From NCBI GenBank assembly GCA_035299065.1, contig DATGXI010000187.1, positions 1-55,266 on the forward strand: a DNA stretch of 55,266 nucleotides, read 5' to 3'. Position 1 is the first letter of the stretch; every line of letters starts with the position of its first letter. Made by a program: the position numbers and the translations under genes. Origin of the DNA: DASPJQ01 sp035299065 (GTDB lineage Bacteria; Bacteroidota; Bacteroidia; Flavobacteriales_D; UBA2798). Of this stretch, positions 49,528 through 55,266 are shown one piece after another. Below the pieces are notes generated by a model. That model saw nothing but the letters and a program-made list of their open reading frames with translations, made no database searches and was not told the origin of the DNA.

Positions 49528-52263
49528 ATGGATTTTTTGTACGAAAATTTAATTTACATCATTCCCCTTACAGGTGTGATTGGTTTATTGGTAATGGCCG
49601 TAAAAGCTGCCTGGGTAACAAAACAGGACGCAGGTGATGCCAACATGCAGGAATTGGCAGGATACATTGCTAAGGGAGCAATGGCCTTTTTAAAAGCTGA
49701 ATGGAAAATCCTGAGCTTTTTTGTAATTATTGCGGCAGGTCTTCTTGCATTTGCAGGAACACGCGTTGAGCATTCAAGCCCTGTAATTGCCCTGTCATTT
49801 ATTATTGGAGCTGTTTTATCGGCTTTTGCAGGCTACATTGGTATGCGCATTGCAACAAAAGCTAACGTACGCACTACACAAGCAGCACGCACATCATTAG
49901 CTAAGGCATTGAAAGTATCGTTTACAGGCGGTACCGTAATGGGCCTGGGTGTTGCAGGTCTTGCCGTATTTGGTCTTGGTGGCCTTTTCATCATATTCTA
50001 TCAAATGTTTGTTCCCGAAGGACAAGCCATAACCGGAACCGGAATGCGTACAGCAATTGAAGTATTGACAGGGTTCTCGTTAGGTGCCGAATCAATTGCA
50101 TTGTTTGCACGTGTTGGTGGTGGTATTTATACAAAAGCTGCTGACGTGGGTGCTGACCTTGTTGGAAAAGTTGAAGCAGGAATTCCTGAAGACGATGTAC
50201 GTAACCCTGCTACCATTGCCGATAACGTAGGTGATAACGTAGGTGACGTTGCCGGTATGGGTGCCGATTTATTTGGTTCATACGTTGCAACCATTCTTGC
50301 AACCATGGTATTGGGCCAGGAAATAGTTTCAGTTGATAAATTTCATGGTTTAGCACCAATTCTCTTACCAATGGCAATTGCCGGTATGGGTCTGTTATTT
50401 TCAATAGTAGGTACGTGGTTTGTTCGCATTAAAAGCGAAACAAGCAGTGTGCAGGCAGCACTTAACCTTGGTAACTGGATGTCGGTTATCCTTACAGGAA
50501 TTGCTTCTTTTGGACTTGTATACTGGATGCTTCCTGAAACCATGTCCTGGATAAATCCTTTAAGAGGTAATATTTTGATTACAAAAATGGGTGTGTTTTA
50601 TGCAATCGTTACAGGTTTGGTTGTAGGTGCCCTCATGAGTATTATTACTGAATACTATACTGCAATGGGTAAACGCCCGGTTAAATCAATCATCAAACAA
50701 TCGGCAACAGGTCATGCAACCAATATTATTGGTGGTCTTGCCATTGGTATGGAAAGCACAGTACTTCCTATTATTGTTCTTGCTGCTGGTATTTATGGTT
50801 CGTTTTATTTTGCAGGATTATATGGTGTAGCTATTGCTGCCGCTGGTATGATGGCTACAACGGCTATGCAATTAGCCATTGATGCTTTCGGTCCAATTGC
50901 CGATAACGCAGGAGGTATTGCTGAAATGAGCCAGTTGCCTGAAGAAGTTCGTCACCGTACCGATAACCTTGATGCAGTAGGTAACACAACAGCAGCTACA
51001 GGTAAAGGGTTTGCCATTGCTTCAGCAGCATTAACATCACTTGCATTGTTTGCAGCGTTTGTTGGTATTGCTGGTATTTCACACATTGATATTTATAAAG
51101 CAGACGTACTTGCAGGATTGTTTGTTGGCGGTATGATACCATTCATTTTCTCGTCACTTGCAATTGCAGCAGTGGGTCGCGCGGCCATGGACATGGTGAA
51201 CGAAGTACGCAGGCAGTTCCGCGAAATTCCGGGAATTATGGAATACAAAGCAAAACCTGAATATGAAAAATGCGTAGCTATTTCAACCAAGGCATCTATT
51301 CGCGAAATGATGATGCCGGGAGCAATTGCATTAATAGTTCCGGTAATTGTTGGTTTTGCATTTGGTCCTGAAGTATTGGGTGGTTTATTGGCAGGTGTAA
51401 CCGTAAGTGGTGTATTAATGGGTATGTTCCAGTCTAATGCCGGTGGTGCATGGGATAACGCAAAAAAATCATTTGAAAAAGGTGTGGAAATTGAAGTGAA
51501 TGGTAAAAAAGAAATTTTCTATAAAAAGTCTGAGCCACACAAAGCTTCGGTAACAGGCGATACAGTTGGAGATCCTTTTAAAGATACATCAGGTCCTTCA
51601 ATGAACATCCTTATTAAACTAATGTCAATTGTTTCGCTTGTAATTGCTCCGCACATTGCCCTTAAAACAGCTGAAGGAACAGGAAAAGAAGAAGTGAAAC
51701 AAGAAGTTGCTGCAAAGGATGTTTTTGCCGATGTACAAGGCGCCTTTATTGTAAATAGCGAAGAGTCAACCCTGATTTGGGAAGCCAAAAAAACAGGTGG
51801 TGGCCATAATGGTAAAGTAAAAATCATTGAAGGGAAAATAGAAGTGAACGAAGGCCGTTTGTCGGGAGGACATTTTACCCTTGACATGACTACAATTACG
51901 TCCGATGATTTAACCGATACCAGTATGAGCGGTAAATTTATTGGCCATATCTTAGGCAGAGATTTCTTTAATACGGATACATTTAAGATTGCCGAACTAA
52001 TTATTACTTCAGCCAACTTTACACCTGAAACCAATAATTACTGGGTTACAGGTGATTTAACCATTAAAGGGATAACAAAACAAATTATTTTCCCTGCAAC
52101 GTTTAAAATTGAAAATGGTGAATTGACTGGTGAGGCAGCTTTTGACATTGACCGTACCCGTTGGGGAATTAACTATAATTCAAAAACAATTCTTGGAGCT
52201 ACAGCCGATAAGTTCATTTACGATGATATATCTTTCAAAGTGAACATTAAGGCTAAAAAATAA
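49528..52263 (+). CDS. Membrane pyrophosphatase fused to a C-terminal YceI domain
   Basis: 911 residues, one uninterrupted frame. Residues 1-712 are a complete K+-dependent-type ion-pumping pyrophosphatase (HppA family): DVGADLVGKVE at 206-216 and DNVGDNVGD at 232-240 bind Mg-PPi, and GNTTAA at 485-490 has the Ala that marks K+ dependence (Lys in K+-independent enzymes). About 16 membrane helices are apparent. Residues 713-738 form a Lys/Glu linker, and residues 739-911 form a YceI lipocalin-like domain (STLIWEAKK, IGHILGRDFF, YWVTGDLTIKGITKQI). M-PPases end on the periplasmic side, so YceI would be periplasmic, as in free YceI proteins. The ion pumped (H+ or Na+) cannot be fixed by eye. Confidence 0.92.
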   Translation: MDFLYENLIYIIPLTGVIGLLVMAVKAAWVTKQDAGDANMQELAGYIAKGAMAFLKAEWKILSFFVIIAAGLLAFAGTRVEHSSPVIALSFIIGAVLSAFAGYIGMRIATKANVRTTQAARTSLAKALKVSFTGGTVMGLGVAGLAVFGLGGLFIIFYQMFVPEGQAITGTGMRTAIEVLTGFSLGAESIALFARVGGGIYTKAADVGADLVGKVEAGIPEDDVRNPATIADNVGDNVGDVAGMGADLFGSYVATILATMVLGQEIVSVDKFHGLAPILLPMAIAGMGLLFSIVGTWFVRIKSETSSVQAALNLGNWMSVILTGIASFGLVYWMLPETMSWINPLRGNILITKMGVFYAIVTGLVVGALMSIITEYYTAMGKRPVKSIIKQSATGHATNIIGGLAIGMESTVLPIIVLAAGIYGSFYFAGLYGVAIAAAGMMATTAMQLAIDAFGPIADNAGGIAEMSQLPEEVRHRTDNLDAVGNTTAATGKGFAIASAALTSLALFAAFVGIAGISHIDIYKADVLAGLFVGGMIPFIFSSLAIAAVGRAAMDMVNEVRRQFREIPGIMEYKAKPEYEKCVAISTKASIREMMMPGAIALIVPVIVGFAFGPEVLGGLLAGVTVSGVLMGMFQSNAGGAWDNAKKSFEKGVEIEVNGKKEIFYKKSEPHKASVTGDTVGDPFKDTSGPSMNILIKLMSIVSLVIAPHIALKTAEGTGKEEVKQEVAAKDVFADVQGAFIVNSEESTLIWEAKKTGGGHNGKVKIIEGKIEVNEGRLSGGHFTLDMTTITSDDLTDTSMSGKFIGHILGRDFFNTDTFKIAELIITSANFTPETNNYWVTGDLTIKGITKQIIFPATFKIENGELTGEAAFDIDRTRWGINYNSKTILGATADKFIYDDISFKVNIKAKK

Positions 52264-52304
52264 CCTCAATCCACGCTTCAAGTCTTGTTAAAAGTATAAA
52301 AAAT

Positions 52305-52335
52305 AACCCCGGACCAAAAATCCGGGGTTTTTTAT
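52305..52335 (+). terminator. Rho-independent terminator after the pyrophosphatase-YceI gene
   Basis: AACCCCGGA (52305-52313) and TCCGGGGTT (52321-52329) form a perfect 9-bp stem with a seven-base loop, followed by TTTTTA. It lies about 40 bases past the stop at 52263. Confidence 0.9.
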
Positions 52336-52349
52336 TGGTACGCCTTTTG

Positions 52350-52357
52350 TATCTTTA
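52350..52357 (+). promoter_or_regulatory. Predicted -7 element TATCTTTA of the TlpA-like gene
   Basis: TATCTTTA differs from TAnnTTTG only at the last base and lies 23 bases before ATG 52381, matching the 22-base distance in the pyrophosphatase gene. The leader AAAAAAACACGAATATG that follows is identical in the two genes. Confidence 0.45.
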
Positions 52358-52380
52358 GCTAAGTGAAAAAAAACACGAAT

Positions 52381-52968
52381 ATGTACATCAACATTGGTAT
52401 CGGAACAATTGCCCTGGCTTTTTTTGGCTTTGGTATTTATAGCAATATGCAATCAACAGGTTCCAATGGTGGATCCAATGTAGCGGTTGTTTCTTCAAAT
52501 GACCCGGCCATGGATGAACCACCGCAAATTGGTGACATGGCTCCTGAAATAGAACAGACAGGTTTAAATGGAAAAAAAATAAAATTGTCATCGCTTCGCG
52601 GAAAAATTGTACTCATTGATTTTTGGGCCAGCTGGTGCGGGCCTTGCCGTGGTGAAAATCCAAACCTGGTTGCAGCGTATAAAAAATACAAAAAAGCCGA
52701 ATTTAAAACAGCCAAAGGATTTGAGATTTTTAGCGTGAGCCTTGATTCAGATAAAAAGAAATGGGAAACAGCCATTAAGGCTGATAAACTGGAATGGAAA
52801 AATCATGTAAGTGATTTGCAGGGGTGGAGTAACCTGGCCGCAATTAAATATTCGGTTGAATCAATACCAATGAATTACCTGATTGATGAAACCGGCAAAA
52901 TCATTGACATGAATCTTCGCGAAATGGATTTGCATATCGCCATTGACAAGCTTGTAAAAAAATTATAA
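52381..52968 (+). CDS. TlpA-like membrane-anchored thioredoxin
   Basis: 195 residues from ATG 52381 (MYINIGIGTIALAFFGFG); an upstream GTG at 52363 adds 6 residues but interrupts the leader shared with the pyrophosphatase gene. One N-terminal membrane helix is followed by a TlpA/ResA-type thioredoxin fold: DMAPEIEQTGLNGKKIKLSS, the active site FWASWCGPCRGE (CGPC near 86-89), and the cis-Pro SIPMNYLID near 164. It is a periplasmic thiol-disulfide oxidoreductase, probably a reductase or a cytochrome-maturation/redox-homeostasis factor. No partner is adjacent. Confidence 0.88.
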   Translation: MYINIGIGTIALAFFGFGIYSNMQSTGSNGGSNVAVVSSNDPAMDEPPQIGDMAPEIEQTGLNGKKIKLSSLRGKIVLIDFWASWCGPCRGENPNLVAAYKKYKKAEFKTAKGFEIFSVSLDSDKKKWETAIKADKLEWKNHVSDLQGWSNLAAIKYSVESIPMNYLIDETGKIIDMNLREMDLHIAIDKLVKKL

Positions 52969-53085
52969 TAGTCTTTATTGCCTCCCCTTTTTTCAGGACC
53001 GGGTCTTCTTCTTTCAAATTACGTAAAACAACGTATAAAATCCTTCCCTTGAATTCCTCATTTTTGATGTATAAAATCAATCAAA

Positions 53086-53946
53086 ATGAAGAAACTATTT
53101 GTTGGTATGCTACTGGCCACCGCAACGTTTGCAAATGCACAGTGGGATAAAAATGGCGGAATTATATTTTGCAAGTGGGGTTATTCAGGTGGTAGCACCA
53201 AACTGGGTAACTATTTATATGAAACCAATCCAAATGACTATTCATCCCTTACACAAGAGCCAACTGTAATAGCAAGCCGTGATGTAAAGTATAAAAACAA
53301 AGCTATATTTTGTGAAATAGAAACCATTCAAAAGAACCTGATATTTGGAATGCGATTTGGATTCGGATTTCAAAAACAAGGTGAAACCCCTGGCTTCAGA
53401 TCACAGGATGCCACCTGGTTTAACACCACTTTTGGTTATGGATTTCATGTAAAGGGTAAGTTTAGCATTATACCAACCCTGCGTTACAACTGGAACGTAT
53501 TTTTTCAAAAAGGCTATCCTGAAGGTCAGGTTGATCTTACTCCTGAAACGGTTAATGCCTCAGGCTATACCGAAACCAGGTCGTATGGAACACTGGGCGG
53601 CAATCAACGCGGACTCGGGTTGAATTTTGTATTGCCCATTGGTGAAAAAATGATACTCAGGGGAGGATATTACTATGAGTGGATTTTCAGGGAAAAGAAA
53701 CAATATAAAGGCCTGGCAAAAACACCCGAAATTGAATTTTATCTGCCATTTGACGATGACCACACCTTTGGTTTTGCGTTTAAAATTGCTATGCCAAACC
53801 GAAAAATGTATTCAACCTGGACCCCTGACAATACGTCAATTTACCAGCCTGAAACCACAATGAAGTCGTTTATTTGGGAAGCGTCCTTATCAATTCCATT
53901 GCCTAGCGCAAGTACAAGTACATACGTAATTACAGTAGTAGATTAA
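53086..53946 (+). CDS. Exported barrel-like protein
   Basis: 286 residues with a signal peptide of about 18 (ANAQ). The mature protein has many amphipathic strands separated by turns (NLIFGMRFGFGFQKQGE, TTFGYGFHVKGKFSIIPTLR, GLGLNFVLPIGEKMILRGGY, HTFGFAFKIAMP). There is no terminal Phe. I do not recognise the family. The ATG at 53086 follows a 117-base spacer after the TlpA-like gene and is preceded only by an AT-rich leader. A long terminator-like hairpin at 53967-54013 separates it from grpE. An outer-membrane location is likely; the function is unknown. Confidence 0.65.
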   Translation: MKKLFVGMLLATATFANAQWDKNGGIIFCKWGYSGGSTKLGNYLYETNPNDYSSLTQEPTVIASRDVKYKNKAIFCEIETIQKNLIFGMRFGFGFQKQGETPGFRSQDATWFNTTFGYGFHVKGKFSIIPTLRYNWNVFFQKGYPEGQVDLTPETVNASGYTETRSYGTLGGNQRGLGLNFVLPIGEKMILRGGYYYEWIFREKKQYKGLAKTPEIEFYLPFDDDHTFGFAFKIAMPNRKMYSTWTPDNTSIYQPETTMKSFIWEASLSIPLPSASTSTYVITVVD

Positions 53947-53966
53947 CGGGCACGCATACCTGTTTG

Positions 53967-54013
53967 AAAAACACTGTCAACATGACCTTTAACGGTAAGT
54001 TGGCAGTGTTTTT
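53967..54013 (+). terminator. Terminator hairpin between the barrel gene and grpE
   Basis: AAAAACACTGTCAAC (53967-53981) pairs with GTTGGCAGTGTTTTT (53999-54013) over 15 bp with one T-G wobble, with a 17-base loop and a T-run in both orientations. It lies 20 bases past the barrel stop and 17 bases before the grpE ATG, so grpE transcription must start inside it or downstream of it, or pass through it. Confidence 0.8.
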
Positions 54014-54029
54014 GCGTTTATAGCAAGTC

Positions 54030-54596
54030 ATGGAGAATGAAGATAAAATAAACGAAACGACCCCTGAAAATAACGATGTTACCGAGGAGAAAGCTGAAAA
54101 TTCGGCAGAGACTCCCGTAAACGAGGAAAAAAAGGCCGAAACGGCAGAGGCAGGGCCTGACTATAAGGCCATGTACGAGGAAATTAATGACAAGTTCCTC
54201 AGGCTGTATTCTGAATTTGACAATTCAAAAAAGCGCCATGCCCGCGAAAAGGTTGAATTTGTAAAAACGGCCGGTTCTGACGTGTTAAAAGCCTTATTGC
54301 CTGTACTTGATGATTTCGAGAGGGCTATAAAAGCAAACCAATCAGCTGAAGATATTGAAGCAATAAAATCAGGATTCAATTTAATCAATCAAAAACTATT
54401 CAATCTTCTTGAAACAAAAGGATTGAAAAAAATGGACGTACTTGGTAAGCCATTGGATTCTGATTTGCACGAAGCAATTACACAAATTCCTGCTCCTTCT
54501 GAAGAGTTGAAAGGAAAAGTGGTTGACGTAATTGAAAACGGTTTTTATATAAATGATGTTGTGTTAAGGCATGCAAAAGTTGTAATAGGTAGTTAA
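54030..54596 (+). CDS. grpE: Nucleotide exchange factor GrpE
   Basis: Releases ADP from DnaK. The 188-residue protein has an acidic, low-complexity N-terminus (about 1-40, rich in Glu/Lys/Ala) and a long helix with the GrpE core (LRLYSEFDNSKKRHAREK, LKALLPVLDDFERAI). The beta domain ends in the family signature VVDVIENGFYINDVVLRHAK followed by VVIG. The ATG at 54030 is used; upstream non-coding sequence contains the terminator hairpin. dnaJ starts 10 bases after the stop, giving a grpE-dnaJ operon. dnaK is not in the window. Confidence 0.95.
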   Translation: MENEDKINETTPENNDVTEEKAENSAETPVNEEKKAETAEAGPDYKAMYEEINDKFLRLYSEFDNSKKRHAREKVEFVKTAGSDVLKALLPVLDDFERAIKANQSAEDIEAIKSGFNLINQKLFNLLETKGLKKMDVLGKPLDSDLHEAITQIPAPSEELKGKVVDVIENGFYINDVVLRHAKVVIGS

Positions 54597-54606
54597 AAAG
54601 AAAAAA

Positions 54607-55266
54607 ATGTCGAAAAGAGATTATTACGAAATACTTGGCGTTGCTAAATCGGCCGATGCAGAGGAAATAAAAAAAGCCTATCGGAAAATGGCTTTAAAAT
54701 ACCATCCCGATAAAAATCCGGGTGACAAAGCCTCTGAAGATAAGTTCAAGGAAGCAGCCGAAGCATATGAAGTATTGAGCAATCCTGAAAAGCGTAAACG
54801 TTATGACCAGTATGGTCATGCAGGTGTTGGCGGGGCCTCTGGCGGTGGCCAGGGCGGATTTGGCGGAGGTGGATTCAGTATGGATGATATCTTCAGTCAA
54901 TTTGGCGATATTTTTGGCGGTGCATTTGGTGGCGGTGGTGGCGGTTCACGTGGTGGACGAAGAGTTGTAAAAGGAACCAACCTGCGCATTAAAGTAAAAC
55001 TTACACTCGAGGAAATTGCCAAAGGTGCCGAGAAAAAAATCAAAGTAAATAAATTCGTCAGTTGTAAAACATGCAGCGGTTCAGGTGCAAAATCGGCACA
55101 GGGATTAAAAACCTGCAACACATGTCGCGGCACAGGTCATGTAACCCGTGTTACAAGTACATTTCTTGGTCAAATGCAAACAACAGCAGTTTGCCCAACA
55201 TGTCACGGTGAAGGCCAAACCGTAACTGATAAATGCAACAGTTGTCATGGCGATGGAATAGTGCGC
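54607..55266 (+). CDS. dnaJ: Chaperone DnaJ (5' part, cut by window end)
   Basis: 220 codons are visible, still open at the right edge. The J domain starts MSKRDYYEILGVAKSADAEE, with HPD at residues 33-35. A Gly/Phe-rich linker (about 75-115, with the runs GGGG and FGG) follows, and then all four zinc-binding repeats CxxCxGxG (CKTCSGSG, CNTCRGTG, CPTCHGEG, CNSCHGDG). This marks a type I J-protein. It is cotranscribed with grpE and serves DnaK and ClpB (encoded at 36486-39125) in protein disaggregation. The C-terminal substrate-binding domains lie outside the window. Confidence 0.97.
   Translation, partial: MSKRDYYEILGVAKSADAEEIKKAYRKMALKYHPDKNPGDKASEDKFKEAAEAYEVLSNPEKRKRYDQYGHAGVGGASGGGQGGFGGGGFSMDDIFSQFGDIFGGAFGGGGGGSRGGRRVVKGTNLRIKVKLTLEEIAKGAEKKIKVNKFVSCKTCSGSGAKSAQGLKTCNTCRGTGHVTRVTSTFLGQMQTTAVCPTCHGEGQTVTDKCNSCHGDGIVR

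Noticed and set aside
53967..54013. Possible CIRCE/HrcA operator before grpE
   Set aside because: CIRCE needs TTAGCACTC-N9-GAGTGCTAA; the stem here is different and longer and looks like a terminator.

Overview
The window is a Bacteroidota chromosome segment, probably from a free-living Flavobacteriales, Sphingobacteriales or Chitinophagales relative. The grounds are secreted proteins with type IX secretion (T9SS) type A C-terminal sorting domains, a PorE-like OmpA protein, type III glutamine synthetase, promoter elements of the TAnnTTTG type, A-rich or absent Shine-Dalgarno (SD) sequences, and many small outer-membrane barrels. No rRNA, tRNA, CRISPR array, integrase or intact insertion sequence was seen.

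Layout. 1-954: two tandem paralogous exported proteins of unknown role, the first cut by the window edge. 956-8250: housekeeping genes on the minus strand (prfA, purM, a PorE-like T9SS envelope protein, glutamine synthetase III). 8511-11204: an Fe-S CCG-domain protein and two exported proteins. 11242-15399: a small P-loop kinase, a zinc-ribbon membrane protein, an LptF/G permease and tgt. 15483-18051: a membrane glycosyltransferase overlapping an ECF-like sigma factor gene, then a small barrel protein.

18090-30870 is a block of about 13 kb, all on the minus strand, that reads as a stress and envelope island. It holds a YflT-like stress protein, a tiny hypothetical protein, lmo0937-like membrane proteins, CsbD, OmpA-like and barrel proteins, an AI-2E-type permease, three DUF3494 ice-binding-type domains in two genes, a Lys/His-rich secreted protein, a truncated pseudo-receiver, a true response regulator, a hybrid histidine kinase and an AraC-type regulator. 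The block begins just after the stop of the barrel gene at 17380-18051. It ends just before a decayed, same-orientation copy of that gene's 3' end (31143-31242), which lies in a non-coding mosaic of palindromes.

31746-39125 (minus strand): a lipoprotein, a helix-hairpin-helix barrel protein with its barrel partner, a T9SS cargo protein and clpB. 39390-44851 (plus): an exported protein and a tandem pair of secreted CotH-kinase/lamin-tail/T9SS proteins. 44916-55266: a CarboxypepD_reg-like protein, mfd, a lipoprotein, a membrane pyrophosphatase fused in frame to a periplasmic YceI domain, a TlpA-like thioredoxin, a barrel protein, grpE and the first two thirds of dnaJ.

The most unusual items are the pyrophosphatase-YceI fusion (49528-52263), the island bounded by the gene remnant, a strong SD inside an ATGA-coupled pair of stress genes (18793-18948), a pseudo-receiver that has lost its phospho-acceptor Asp, and a 4 x 21-residue heptad repeat in the hybrid kinase. 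All homology calls are made by eye from sequence motifs.
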